This document shows, piece after piece, positions 7,850 through 16,337 of a stretch of DNA of 64,000 nt. Source of the stretch: Bacteroidales bacterium UBA6445 (GTDB lineage: Bacteria > Bacteroidota > Bacteroidia > Bacteroidales > UBA932). The position numbers were made by a program, and so were the translations under genes. The first letter of the stretch is position 1; each line of letters opens with the position of its first letter. The notes below the pieces were generated by a model, which searched no databases, was not told where the DNA came from, and worked only from the letters and a program-made list of their open reading frames with translations. The stretch covers positions 1 through 64,000 of the forward strand of contig DJOF01000008.1 in the NCBI GenBank assembly GCA_002439585.1. Direction: 5' to 3'.

Positions 7850-9181
7850 TTATATTCCGAATGCTTCTTTGATCTTGTCTACGGCATCAAGTGCCTCCCA
7901 ACCAAAGAATAGAATTTCTTTCTCTACCGGCTTGCCGTCACGTATCAGCTTTACGACTTGCTTGTAGGGCTTGCGTCCGAAATGGCCGTAAGTCGCAGTC
8001 GGCTCATAGATAGGATTCTTGAGTTGGAATTTCTCGATGATCTTGGCAGGACGCAGATCGAATAGCTCTCCGACTTTATCGGCTATATAGGCATCCTCTA
8101 ACTTCTTGCCGTCCTTGCCCGTAGCCGCAGTGCCAAAAGTATCCACGAAGATGCTTACTGGCTCCGGTATTCCTATGGCATAGGCAAGTTGTACGAGTGC
8201 TTCTTCTGCAACTCCAGCCGCCACAAGGTTCTTGGCGATATATCTTGCAGCGTAAGCCGCAGATCTGTCAACCTTTGAAGGGTCTTTGCCTGAGAATGCT
8301 CCGCCACCGTGCGCTCCGCGTCCCCCGTATGTGTCCACGATGATTTTGCGTCCTGTCAGCCCGGTATCCCCGTGAGGGCCTCCGATCACAAATTTGCCCG
8401 TAGGATTGACATGAAGTATGAATGCGCCGTCAAACAGTTTTGCTGTCTTCTCTGGAAGTTGGGCTATAATCTTGGGCAGTACAATGTTGCGGATATCTTC
8501 CTCGATCTTGTCATGCATGGCCGCGTCCGTCTTGTCAGCCCCGTATTGTCTTACTGCCTGCTCATAGGTGATGTTGCCAAGAGAAGGAGCTACGAACTCG
8601 TCATGTTGTGTAGAGATAACAATGGTATGCACTCTTACAGGATGATGGTTCTCGTCATATTCTATTGTAAACTGAGACTTGGCGTCTGGACGAAGGTAGG
8701 GCATAAGATCCCTGTTGTTTTTCCTGATATCAGCGAGTACCAAGAGGGCGAGATGCGAGAGGGCAAGCGGAAGCGGCATATATTCTTCTGTATCTGTGCA
8801 TGCGTATCCGAACATCATGCCCTGGTCTCCGGCGCCCTGTTCTTCGGGGGTGCTTCTTACTACGCCTCTGTTGATATCGCTGCTCTGCTCGTGTATGGCA
8901 GACAGGACTCCACAGGAATTGCCGTCGAACATGTATTCGGCCTTATTGTAGCCGATCTTGTTGATTACATTCCTTACCGTTGTCTGGATATCTACATAAG
9001 CATGCTCTGCACTTACTTCACCTCCAACAACTACCAATCCAGTACTGCAGAAAGTCTCACAGGCTACTTTGGCTTCTTCATCTTGTCTTAGGAATTCGTC
9101 AAGGATTGCATCGGATATCTGGTCTGCGACCTTGTCGGGATGCCCCTCAGATACTGATTCTGATGTGAATAAATAATCCAT
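7850..9181 (-). CDS. metK: S-adenosylmethionine synthase
   Basis: A 443-residue methionine adenosyltransferase making SAM from ATP and methionine. The start MDYLFTSESVSEGHPDKVADQ holds the ATP-binding SEGHPDK; GAGDQGMMFGYA is the adenine-binding hexapeptide region and GGGAFSGKDPSKVDRSAAY the phosphate-binding signature. The frame extends by a TTG to 9235, but that region is the leader and its terminator, so the ATG at 9181 is chosen. The start codon lies only ten bases after the T-run of an intrinsic terminator, so expression must depend on transcription reading through the leader (see the regulatory entry). SAM made here would feed trmB and the radical SAM protein. Confidence 0.97.
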   Translation of the reverse strand: MDYLFTSESVSEGHPDKVADQISDAILDEFLRQDEEAKVACETFCSTGLVVVGGEVSAEHAYVDIQTTVRNVINKIGYNKAEYMFDGNSCGVLSAIHEQSSDINRGVVRSTPEEQGAGDQGMMFGYACTDTEEYMPLPLALSHLALLVLADIRKNNRDLMPYLRPDAKSQFTIEYDENHHPVRVHTIVISTQHDEFVAPSLGNITYEQAVRQYGADKTDAAMHDKIEEDIRNIVLPKIIAQLPEKTAKLFDGAFILHVNPTGKFVIGGPHGDTGLTGRKIIVDTYGGRGAHGGGAFSGKDPSKVDRSAAYAARYIAKNLVAAGVAEEALVQLAYAIGIPEPVSIFVDTFGTAATGKDGKKLEDAYIADKVGELFDLRPAKIIEKFQLKNPIYEPTATYGHFGRKPYKQVVKLIRDGKPVEKEILFFGWEALDAVDKIKEAFGI

Positions 9182-9190
9182 ATCTGTATA

Positions 9191-9228
9191 AAAATAAAAA
9201 AACAACATCTCCGCGCTGAGAGACGTTG
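9191..9228 (-). terminator. Intrinsic terminator/attenuator in the metK leader
   Basis: In the transcript the arms CAACGTCTC (9228-9220) and GAGATGTTG (9211-9203) pair over nine positions with one G-U, enclosing an eight-base loop, and are followed directly by TTTTTTTATTTTT. The metK ATG is ten bases beyond the T-run. A strong terminator between promoter and start codon implies attenuation. Confidence 0.75.
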
Positions 9229-9326
9229 CAACCAAAAACTCATCAAATACTGATATGCTGCCGGAAGAGTGGCCATAAGGCCTGTCCGAGGTAGAGGCAT
9301 TTTAGCATTTTTTATGGTGGTTGCAA
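9226..9326 (-). promoter_or_regulatory. Structured metK leader, candidate SAM-sensing riboswitch
   Basis: A perfect 9-bp helix joins TTGCAACCA (9326-9318) to TGGTTGCAA (9234-9226), closing a 101-base domain. Inside, in transcript order, are ATGC/TGCC pairing with GGCAGCAT, a GGCC-TTAT-GGCC hairpin, and an ATCA-GTATT-TGAT hairpin. The segment GGACAGGCC, then ATGG, then CCGGCA resembles the GGACxGGCC, ATGAA, CCGGCAACC core of SAM-I aptamers, but the match is imperfect and the GGTGCxAATTCC part is not evident. The 3' strand of the closing helix shares three bases with the terminator arm. Position before metK supports SAM feedback. This is inference, not a confirmed Rfam match. Confidence 0.5.
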
Positions 9327-9354
9327 GCAGTCAAATCTTTCCACGCGTATTTTG

Positions 9355-9385
9355 CAAAGTTAGCTATACTTTCTGATTTGCCAAA
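9355..9385 (-). promoter_or_regulatory. Promoter for metK
   Basis: TTTG (9385-9382), a 19-base spacer and TAACTTTG (9362-9355) on the minus strand match the Bacteroidota consensus. Transcription would start near 9348, giving a leader of roughly 165 bases that includes the closing helix and terminator. Confidence 0.75.
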
Positions 9386-9463
9386 ATATTTTTGCTTTAT
9401 TATTACAATATGGTGACAAATGACTTGTTGTTGATTATTAAAAAGTTATAAATATTGTTTTTA

Positions 9464-9495
9464 TTTTCATATGTTAAAGTAAAAATGTACTTTTG
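9464..9495 (+). promoter_or_regulatory. Promoter for the Oar-like receptor
   Basis: TACTTTTG at 9488-9495 is a full -7 match; TTTC at 9464-9467, 20 bases before it, is a weak -33. The receptor ATG is at 9516, so the leader would be short. Confidence 0.5.
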
Positions 9496-9515
9496 CGGCA
9501 AAATTTATTATCTCT

Positions 9516-12500
9516 ATGAATTATTCATTCAAGCATCTGTTGCTTGCCGGCATTTCAATGTTGGCGAGTGGCTTAGTTTATGCTCAAGTGACAACGTCGT
9601 CTCTGAGCGGACGAATTGTCGATGAAAGCGGAGAGCCGGTTATCGGTGCTGCAGTAGTTGCAGTTCACGAGCCATCCGGTACATCTTATGGCGCTGTAGT
9701 AAATAACAGCGGCCAGTACACAATCAATGGTATGCGTACCGGCGGCCCTTACAAAGTTGAGGTGTCTGCATTGGGCTACACTACTGTGGTATTCAAGGAT
9801 ATCACTCTCCAGCTTGCCGAAGTCTCCAACATCAATGCTACACTCAAGGAGTCTTCTGAATTCCTTGAAGAGGTTGTTGTCATAGGCACAGCTGCATCAA
9901 AGTTCAGCACAGAGAAGACGGGAGCGGCTACAAACATCTCCAATTCCCAGATAACATCTCTGCCTACGGTCAGTAGAAGTCTTACAGATGTTACGAGGCT
10001 CTCTCCTTACGGAGGAAATGGAATGACGTTCGTCGGATCGGACGGCCGTACTGCCAATTTCACTGTTGATGGTGCCAATTTCAACAACAACTTCGGTCTT
10101 AATGAAGATCTTCCTGGCGGTGGTAATCCTATTTCCATCGATGCCATTGAGGAAATGCAGGTGGTGATCTCACCATATGATGTCCGTCAGACTGACTTCA
10201 TCGGAGGAGGTGTAAATGCTATCACAAAGTCAGGTACAAATACCTTCAAGGGATCGGCTTACGTATATCACAAGAATGAAAATCTTCGCGGTGATACCAT
10301 CGATGGACAGCAGATAACCAGTGCCCGTGACAAGGATCGCAACACTATCTACGGTGCTACATTCGGAGGCCCTATCATCAAGAACAAACTATTCTTCTTC
10401 GTCAATTTCGAATATTCCAAGACTCCTACAGTCGCCAACCGTTGGCGTGCTTCTACTGACGGAGTGATGCTCCCAGAAGACTTTGTCTCCAGGACTACAG
10501 AAGCGGATCTACAGAAGATCTCTGACTTTGTCAAGAACAAATACGGATACGATACCGGTTCTTACAAGAGTTTCCCGGCAGACGAGAGCAATATGAAAGC
10601 TCTTGCAAGGATAGACTGGAACATTAACGAGAAGAATCACCTGTCTGTCCGTTACAATTATACTATGGACAAGAGTTGGACTGCTACGAATGCTACTTCA
10701 ATGGATGGTGGTTCGCGTTCGGCGTATGCCCGTTTTTCCCAGTATTCGATGGCTTACGCCAATTCGATGTACTCTTCTAATAAGCTTGCGACTACAGTAG
10801 CAGCCGAGCTCAACAGCCGTATATCGAACAACCTTTCCAACCGTTTCATCGCCACATTCTCAAAGCTTGACGATAGGAGAGGTTCCAATTCCAATGAATT
10901 CCCTTTCATAGACATAAGAAATGATGACGGAAGCGAGATCCTTCCTTATATATCTCTTGGTTATGAACTCTTTACATGGAACAACGGAGTTCACAACAAC
11001 GTCTTCAATGTCAAGAATGACCTTACATATTATGTAGGCAACCATACGATTACCGGTGGTCTGAGCTACGAGTATCAGATGGCCGACAACTCATATATGA
11101 GAAACGGAACAGGCTACTACCGTTATCGCAGCATGGATGACTTCATGGAAGGAGCTGCTCCTGAGATTGTCTGCCTTACTTACGGATACAATGGTGAGAC
11201 TTCACCGGCTGCCCGTGTACGCTACAACAAAGCTGGCCTTTATGCTCAGGATGAGTGGTCTATAACAGACAAGTTTAAGCTTACTTATGGCCTTCGTCTT
11301 GACGGACTCTTCTTCAGCAACAAGGATCTTATGCACAACAACAAGATCTATAACCTTGACTATGCAGGAAGACATATCGATACTGGCAAATGGCCTTCTT
11401 CCAAGGTGTATTTCTCGCCTCGTATCGGTTTTACATATGATATCCTTGGAGATAAGAGCTTGAAACTCAGAGGCGGTACAGGCCTTTTCACAGGACGTCT
11501 CCCTCTCGTGTTCTTCACGAACATGCCTACCAGCTCAGGTATGGTGCAGTATCAGGCACAGTTGACAAATACAAAGGCCAATCCTAACTTGATGGACAAT
11601 TTCAAAGGTGGTCTTGTTACAGATGCCAATGGCAAGGCTACTATTGATGCTCTTCGTGACAAGCTGGTCTCGCTGGGTTATCCTTCTACAATAAGTCCTG
11701 CTGATGGTACACTTCCATCTACTATATCTGCAGTAGATCCTAAGTTCAAGATGCCTCAGGTATGGAAGACCTCTGTCGCAATCGATTATTCTTTCCCTAC
11801 GTCATTCCCGTTCTCAATCAGTGCTGAAGGTATCTTCAACAAAGCTGTGAATGCTGTGACTATGGAAGATTACAGTGTCAAGCCGGTCAATGGATTCGCT
11901 CACTTCAACGGTGCTGACAACCGTCCTATATTCCAGGACTACAAATACATGTATGTAGACGATGAGGGCAAGACTGTCAATATGCCGAGTGCCTTTGTGC
12001 TTTCAAATACAAGCAAAGGCTATGGCTACTCTGCCAATGTAACAGTGAACATGACTCCTATCAAGGAACTCAACCTCATGGCAGCTTATACTCATACCGT
12101 GTCCAAGGAAGTTACCGGTATGCCGGGCAACAACGCCTCGTCAGTGATGAATTATATCTTCACTGTCAACGGTCCTAACGATCCTGGTCTGCACAACTCG
12201 CAGTATGTCACTCCTGACAGATTTATTGCAGCCTTGACTCACAATGACAAGTGCGGCAACCACTTCAGCTTCATATATGAGACCTGGAGAGGCGGCTCCA
12301 ATTATTCTTACGGCATGGTTAATGATATCAATGGTGACGGTTACAATTACGACTCCATCTACATCCCTACAGATGAGGAAGTAGCTAAAGGTGATTTCCG
12401 TTTTGTATCGGATGGTGACAGAGATCGTTTCATGGCATTCGTTCACAAGGACAAATATCTGTCCAAGCATCAGGGTGACTATGCTGAGGCCTACAGCGTA

Positions 12501-12824
12501 TACTCTCCTTGGGTTCACAGGGTTGACTTTAGCTACAAGCATGATTTCAGGATCAAGGCCGGCAAGACTATGAATGTACTCCAGCTTAGCTTCGATATCA
12601 AGAATCTGCTCAACCTCTTCAATTCAAGTTGGGGAGTCAGCAAATATATGAACCCTGAGCTCAATTCAGGAAGAATCCTTGAGTATAAGGGCATTGACAA
12701 GGAAGGATATGCTACATTCTCTACCCCGAAAGCCGTTAGTGGCAATACCAAGATTTGGGAGTTCAATCATGCTATAGGTCAGTGCTGGTATGCTTCCATA
12801 GGTATCAAGTACATGTTCAATTAA
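9516..12824 (+). CDS. Oar-like TonB-dependent outer-membrane receptor
   Basis: An 1102-residue outer-membrane protein. Residues 1-23 are a signal peptide ending in VYAQ. Next is a carboxypeptidase-regulatory-like beta-sandwich (about 28-115, SGRIVDESGEPVIGAAV), a TonB box/plug region (EEVVVIGTAASKFSTEKTG, VDGANFNNNFGL, GGGVNAITKSGTN) and a long beta-barrel to the C-terminus, which ends FN after YASIGIKYM. The architecture matches Oar/OmpA-related TonB-dependent transporters rather than the SusC subgroup: no SusD gene follows. The next gene, 12 bases away, encodes a surface lipoprotein with BACON and OB-like domains, probably its partner. The substrate is not predictable from sequence; peptides or proteins are possible, since Oar proteins are linked to protease secretion and protein uptake. 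Confidence 0.88.
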   Translation: MNYSFKHLLLAGISMLASGLVYAQVTTSSLSGRIVDESGEPVIGAAVVAVHEPSGTSYGAVVNNSGQYTINGMRTGGPYKVEVSALGYTTVVFKDITLQLAEVSNINATLKESSEFLEEVVVIGTAASKFSTEKTGAATNISNSQITSLPTVSRSLTDVTRLSPYGGNGMTFVGSDGRTANFTVDGANFNNNFGLNEDLPGGGNPISIDAIEEMQVVISPYDVRQTDFIGGGVNAITKSGTNTFKGSAYVYHKNENLRGDTIDGQQITSARDKDRNTIYGATFGGPIIKNKLFFFVNFEYSKTPTVANRWRASTDGVMLPEDFVSRTTEADLQKISDFVKNKYGYDTGSYKSFPADESNMKALARIDWNINEKNHLSVRYNYTMDKSWTATNATSMDGGSRSAYARFSQYSMAYANSMYSSNKLATTVAAELNSRISNNLSNRFIATFSKLDDRRGSNSNEFPFIDIRNDDGSEILPYISLGYELFTWNNGVHNNVFNVKNDLTYYVGNHTITGGLSYEYQMADNSYMRNGTGYYRYRSMDDFMEGAAPEIVCLTYGYNGETSPAARVRYNKAGLYAQDEWSITDKFKLTYGLRLDGLFFSNKDLMHNNKIYNLDYAGRHIDTGKWPSSKVYFSPRIGFTYDILGDKSLKLRGGTGLFTGRLPLVFFTNMPTSSGMVQYQAQLTNTKANPNLMDNFKGGLVTDANGKATIDALRDKLVSLGYPSTISPADGTLPSTISAVDPKFKMPQVWKTSVAIDYSFPTSFPFSISAEGIFNKAVNAVTMEDYSVKPVNGFAHFNGADNRPIFQDYKYMYVDDEGKTVNMPSAFVLSNTSKGYGYSANVTVNMTPIKELNLMAAYTHTVSKEVTGMPGNNASSVMNYIFTVNGPNDPGLHNSQYVTPDRFIAALTHNDKCGNHFSFIYETWRGGSNYSYGMVNDINGDGYNYDSIYIPTDEEVAKGDFRFVSDGDRDRFMAFVHKDKYLSKHQGDYAEAYSVYSPWVHRVDFSYKHDFRIKAGKTMNVLQLSFDIKNLLNLFNSSWGVSKYMNPELNSGRILEYKGIDKEGYATFSTPKAVSGNTKIWEFNHAIGQCWYASIGIKYMFN

Positions 12825-12836
12825 TTTATCCAGAAT

Positions 12837-14756
12837 ATGAAATTTAAATCTATAATTGCGGCTGCTGCCACTGCTCTTGCAGTATTGGCCGGCTGCGAGG
12901 AGACGCAGGAGAGATTTCTTGACGAAGTACGCGTATCCTCATCGTATGTTGCCTTGCCGATTGCCGGAGGCGAAGATACGGTTAAGGTCGTCGCTAAGAC
13001 TGATTGGGTATTGTCCGGGATTCCAGACTGGGTCAAGGTTGCACCTACTTCCGGTTCGGCTGGAAAATTTGATGTGATATTCAAGGCAAAAAAGAGTGAC
13101 ACTACAAGGACTGCAGTGCTTTCTCTCGATTGCTACAGGAATGATGAGATAGTTGCTCAGCAGACTATCAATCTCATGCAGATGGCCAATAAGGTGGAGC
13201 TTCCTGTTTCTACAGTAGCCCAAGTGCTTGCCGGTGAAGATGGAAAGCAGTATCGCCTTAAAGGTGTTGCGAAGAACATCTATAATAAAGAGTACGGCAA
13301 TTGGTATCTGAAGGATAATACCGGTGAGATTCTTGTTTACGGTACTTTGTATGAAGGAGTTGAGAAGAAGTTCGAAGAACTCGGACTTGAGCCAGGTGAC
13401 AGTGTTACTATAGAGGGTCCCAGAACTACTTATGGTAAGACTGTGGAGATTGTAAACGCTACTGTCATAAGTATAAAGAAATCTCTTATCTCGTTAGCAA
13501 GAGTAGAGCCTAATGACACACTCGACATAGCCGGAGGTGAAGTTACGGTTGTTCTTGCATGCAAGGGTGACGGAGTCTCCATCAATGTCCCTGATGATGC
13601 TAAGTCATGGCTTCTTCCTATCGGTGTAAAGTCTGAAGCTGATTCTGCAAGGGTTACTTTCAATGTCCTTGAAAATACTCTAGGTGACAGGTCAGCAACT
13701 GTTACTTTCTCTACGACATCTAAAGGCACAGAGTACACTGCTGAGGCCAAGATCAGTCAGAAAGGTTCTATTATCGATGCTACGGCTGCCGAGATCAATG
13801 CTGCTGCCGACGATGGCCTCTATCGCCTTACAGGTTATATCTCTGAAGATACAGGAAGTAAGTATGGCAATATTTATGTGACGGATGCTACTGGTACTGT
13901 CTATGTATATGGAGTACTGAATGGCAAAGGCGAATCACAGAAATGGCTTGATATGGGTATAGCTCAAGGCGATATCATCACCCTTTTCGGTAAGAAGACA
14001 ACCCATAAGGGCAATCCTCAGCTCATGAATGCTTCAGTAGAGTCTTTCAAGAGTGTAGATGATATCACTGTTGCCGAGTTTGTAACCAAGAAAGATGACG
14101 AGGCGACTTATTTCCGCTTGACAGGTACTGTGGACGGTCTCAAGGACGGTGACGCTTATGGCAATTTCAATCTTAAGGACGAGTCAGGTTCTGTCTATGT
14201 GTATGGCTTGCTTGCCGGTTGGGGCGGTCCTAAGAAAGAGTTCCAGAAACTTGGTATTGCAAACGGCGATAAGATCGTCATCGTAGGCGCTGTCGGTTCA
14301 CACGATGATAAGAAACAGGTTGTCAATGCCTTTTTCGTTTCCAAGGTTGAAGACACTCCGGTTGACCCGGTTGATCCTGCTTCATCTGAGACAATCCTCA
14401 TCTCTGACTGCTTTACTGGTGATGCCGATTCTTCCCTTGAAGATGGTAAGAATTACACATGGGGAACACTGTCTGTTACTTATACCAAGAATAATACTTC
14501 CAGTCCTTCTAAATATAGTTCTTCAGATAAAGGTTTTAGGTTCTATAAAGGTGATATTCTCACTTTTGATGCTGGCAGCAAGACTATTACAAGTATAGTC
14601 TTTACGACATATGGAGGCAAGAACGGCCCTCTGTCTGCGGATAAGGGGTCTTTCGATGCCAATACTTGTACTTGGACAGGTGAGGCTTCTAAGGTGGCAT
14701 TTACTGCAGATTCTCAGATGCGCTTCAACAAACTTGTAGTGACATATAAGAAGTAG
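12837..14756 (+). CDS. Surface lipoprotein with BACON and repeated OB-like domains
   Basis: A 639-residue lipoprotein: signal peptide with lipobox LAGC, Cys20 as the acylation site. A BACON-type beta-sandwich covers about residues 30-115 and a second BACON-like unit about 215-305. Three OB-like repeats each open with a Y/F-R-L-x-G motif (about residues 138, 328 and 425) and contain a YGN(W/I/F)-(Y/N)-(L/V)-xD segment followed by VYVYG or ILVYG. A C-terminal beta domain (about 520-639) follows a proline/aspartate linker VDPVDPAS. BACON domains occur on surface carbohydrate- or mucin-binding proteins, and OB-fold repeats bind sugars or nucleic acids, so a ligand-capture role beside the receptor is likely. 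No catalytic motif was seen. Confidence 0.8.
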   Translation: MKFKSIIAAAATALAVLAGCEETQERFLDEVRVSSSYVALPIAGGEDTVKVVAKTDWVLSGIPDWVKVAPTSGSAGKFDVIFKAKKSDTTRTAVLSLDCYRNDEIVAQQTINLMQMANKVELPVSTVAQVLAGEDGKQYRLKGVAKNIYNKEYGNWYLKDNTGEILVYGTLYEGVEKKFEELGLEPGDSVTIEGPRTTYGKTVEIVNATVISIKKSLISLARVEPNDTLDIAGGEVTVVLACKGDGVSINVPDDAKSWLLPIGVKSEADSARVTFNVLENTLGDRSATVTFSTTSKGTEYTAEAKISQKGSIIDATAAEINAAADDGLYRLTGYISEDTGSKYGNIYVTDATGTVYVYGVLNGKGESQKWLDMGIAQGDIITLFGKKTTHKGNPQLMNASVESFKSVDDITVAEFVTKKDDEATYFRLTGTVDGLKDGDAYGNFNLKDESGSVYVYGLLAGWGGPKKEFQKLGIANGDKIVIVGAVGSHDDKKQVVNAFFVSKVEDTPVDPVDPASSETILISDCFTGDADSSLEDGKNYTWGTLSVTYTKNNTSSPSKYSSSDKGFRFYKGDILTFDAGSKTITSIVFTTYGGKNGPLSADKGSFDANTCTWTGEASKVAFTADSQMRFNKLVVTYKK

Positions 14757-14795
14757 ACATCAATCACCTCCTGCATAGTGCAGGTGAATATGCTG

Positions 14796-14829
14796 AAGAG
14801 CCGACTCTTACAGGGAGTCGGCTCTTTTT
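14796..14829 (+). terminator. Terminator after the receptor/lipoprotein operon
   Basis: Perfect 12-bp stem AAGAGCCGACTC / GAGTCGGCTCTT with a seven-base loop, followed by TTT: a typical intrinsic terminator. Confidence 0.85.
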
Positions 14830-14940
14830 CTGTTTATCTACGGCTGATTCGTCTGGGAGGATAGTTTGCTCTGGCTTTATGTGCTCTTTTATCTGCCGAT
14901 ATTATCCTACCAAATGTCTATTAGCCCAATTTTTCTTGTC

Positions 14941-14950
14941 GGGGGGGGGG
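14941..14950. repeat. Homopolymer of ten G
   Basis: A run of ten G residues in a non-coding stretch between a terminator and a perfect inverted repeat. Such runs are prone to slippage and to sequencing error; no promoter or reading frame that it would switch was found. Confidence 0.9.
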
Positions 14951-14958
14951 ATACTAAT

Positions 14959-14994
14959 AGAGGGTGATTATCCATTGTCGGATAATCACCCTCT
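14959..14994 (-). terminator. Perfect 15-bp inverted repeat after tRNA-Ser
   Basis: AGAGGGTGATTATCC (14959-14973) and GGATAATCACCCTCT (14980-14994) are exact complements with a six-base loop. It starts six bases past the 3' end of the minus-strand tRNA. The following T-run is poor on both strands, so it is called a probable terminator on position and stem strength. Confidence 0.55.
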
Positions 14995-14999
14995 TTGCG

Positions 15000-15088
15000 C
15001 GGAAGCGGCAGGATTCGAACCTGCGAACCGCTTTGACACGGTTAACTGTTTTCGAGGCAGCCTCCTTCAACCGCTCGGACACGCTTCC
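15000..15088 (-). tRNA. tRNA-Ser (anticodon CGA)
   Basis: On the minus strand the acceptor arms GGAAGCG / CGCTTCC pair fully, the anticodon loop is CTCGAAA (CGA, reading UCG), a long variable arm AACCG...CGGTT marks a class II tRNA, and the T arm is GCAGG-TTCGAAT-CCTGC. The discriminator base is G, as expected for serine, and CCA is not encoded. The anticodon stem has a C31-A39 mismatch (GCTGC against ACAGT), an oddity for an otherwise intact tRNA. Confidence 0.93.
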
Positions 15089-15091
15089 ATC

Positions 15092-15111
15092 GCGCTATTA
15101 GCTTGCGCTCT
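15092..15111. repeat. Direct repeat copy 1 (20 bp)
   Basis: GCGCTATTAGCTTGCGCTCT, immediately upstream of the tRNA-Ser gene (minus strand). An identical copy is at 15223-15242. The 111 bases between hold no gene that can be supported. Confidence 0.85.
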
Positions 15112-15222
15112 ATATGTCAAACCCCTCGAATCCCCTTACAAGGGGACGATCAGGACTTCCGCTCATGCTATTGGTAAGTCCAATGCTTCATTCGCTCCGT
15201 CCGGCGTATGACTACGCCCAGT

Positions 15223-15242
15223 GCGCTATTAGCTTGCGCTCT
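15223..15242. repeat. Direct repeat copy 2 (20 bp)
   Basis: Second exact copy of GCGCTATTAGCTTGCGCTCT, 131 bases from the first and just past the 3' end of mrp. The pair could reflect deletion or duplication of a neighbouring tRNA unit. Confidence 0.85.
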
Positions 15243-15264
15243 TCCTATAGCGTGAAGAGCAAAT

Positions 15265-16335
15265 TTAAGGCAAGTCTACCGATTTTACAAGTTTTTGGGC
15301 GAGGTTTACGAATGCCATGCCGTCTGGCCTTGTAGACAGAGCGGCAGGCTCTCCCGCATCCCCGTCCTCTCGAATACTTTGTACGAGAGGGATCTGGCCA
15401 AGAAGAGGTATTCCGTATTTCTCTGCCATTTTCTCCCCGCCGCCTTTGCCGAATATATAGTATTTATTGTCCGGAAGCTCTGCTGGAGTAAACCATGCCA
15501 TATTCTCTACAATACCGAATAGTTTCCTGTTGATGTTCTTGTTGCGGAACATGTCCACACCTTTCTCGACATCGGCCAAAGCAACAGTTTGAGGCGTAGT
15601 GACGATCACTGCTCCCTCCATAGGAATATCCTGTACGAGGCTTATGTGTATATCGCCTGTTCCTGGAGGCATGTCGATGAGAAGATAGTCAAGGATACCC
15701 CATCTCACTTGCAGTATCATCTGTTTCAAAGCATTGCAAGCCATGGGACCTCGCCATATCAGAGCCTGCCCTTCCTTGGCGAAATACCCGATAGACATCC
15801 ATTTTACCCCGAATTTCTCAATGGGCAGAATTATGTCCTTGCCGTCTTCCTTGATAGCTTCAGGCATCGCTCCTTCTGTGCCCGTCATGACAGGGATAGA
15901 CGGCCCGTAGACATCTGCATCTGCCAGTCCGACCTTGTATCCAGAACGAGCCAATGCGACGGCAAGATTGACAGCCACGGTAGATTTCCCGACACCTCCT
16001 TTTCCTGAAGCCACACCTATGATGTGCCTTACGTTGGTCAACTCCTCAAGGCTAAACTCCAGGCCGGCATGCTTTCTGGCTTGAGGCTCTTCCTTTACTG
16101 TCGTCACTATATTGACATTGTCAAAGTCGGAAGTGTGCCTAAAAACAGCAGCCTTTGCGCTACCGGTGATGTATTCTGCAAGAGGGTCTCTCTTTCCTGG
16201 AAATGCGAGCGTTATCGTGAGATTCCTCCCATCGATCTCTACTTTCTCCACATATCCGAGTTCCACTATGTCCTTATCTCCCTTGCCTGGATGAAGCACA
16301 TCCTTCAGCATTTGGATAATATCGTCTTTTGTCAT
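15265..16335 (-). CDS. mrp: Mrp/NBP35-family iron-sulfur carrier ATPase (ApbC)
   Basis: A 356-residue P-loop protein. Residues 1-90 are a MIP18/DUF59-type domain; the deviant Walker A GKGGVGKST follows at about residue 114, then LADADVYGPS and the DYLLIDMPPGTGD Walker B segment. Members carry and transfer Fe-S clusters in the cytoplasm. The C-terminal CxxC found in many ApbC proteins is not visible: the segment reads ENMAWFTPAELPDNKYYIFGKGGG, a form without the cysteine pair that I associate with Bacteroidota Mrp. It lies two bases after the stop of the S46 peptidase gene, so the two are probably co-transcribed. Confidence 0.9.
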   Translation of the reverse strand: MTKDDIIQMLKDVLHPGKGDKDIVELGYVEKVEIDGRNLTITLAFPGKRDPLAEYITGSAKAAVFRHTSDFDNVNIVTTVKEEPQARKHAGLEFSLEELTNVRHIIGVASGKGGVGKSTVAVNLAVALARSGYKVGLADADVYGPSIPVMTGTEGAMPEAIKEDGKDIILPIEKFGVKWMSIGYFAKEGQALIWRGPMACNALKQMILQVRWGILDYLLIDMPPGTGDIHISLVQDIPMEGAVIVTTPQTVALADVEKGVDMFRNKNINRKLFGIVENMAWFTPAELPDNKYYIFGKGGGEKMAEKYGIPLLGQIPLVQSIREDGDAGEPAALSTRPDGMAFVNLAQKLVKSVDLP

Positions 16336-16337
16336 TG

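Noticed and set aside
8309..9091. 260-residue plus-strand frame opposite metK
   Set aside because: A shadow of the metK coding sequence; no promoter or domain.
9088..9300. 70-residue reading frame over the metK leader (minus strand), a possible leader peptide
   Set aside because: It runs through the terminator and into metK out of frame, and has no run of methionine codons that would suggest peptide-based attenuation; RNA structure explains the region better.
14879..15211. 110-residue reading frame covering the poly-G tract and tRNA
   Set aside because: It crosses a terminator-like repeat and an antisense tRNA gene; composition is not protein-like.
15112..15222. Second tRNA gene between the 20-bp repeats
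   Set aside because: A CGAATCCCC segment suggests a T-arm, but no acceptor or anticodon arm can be built.
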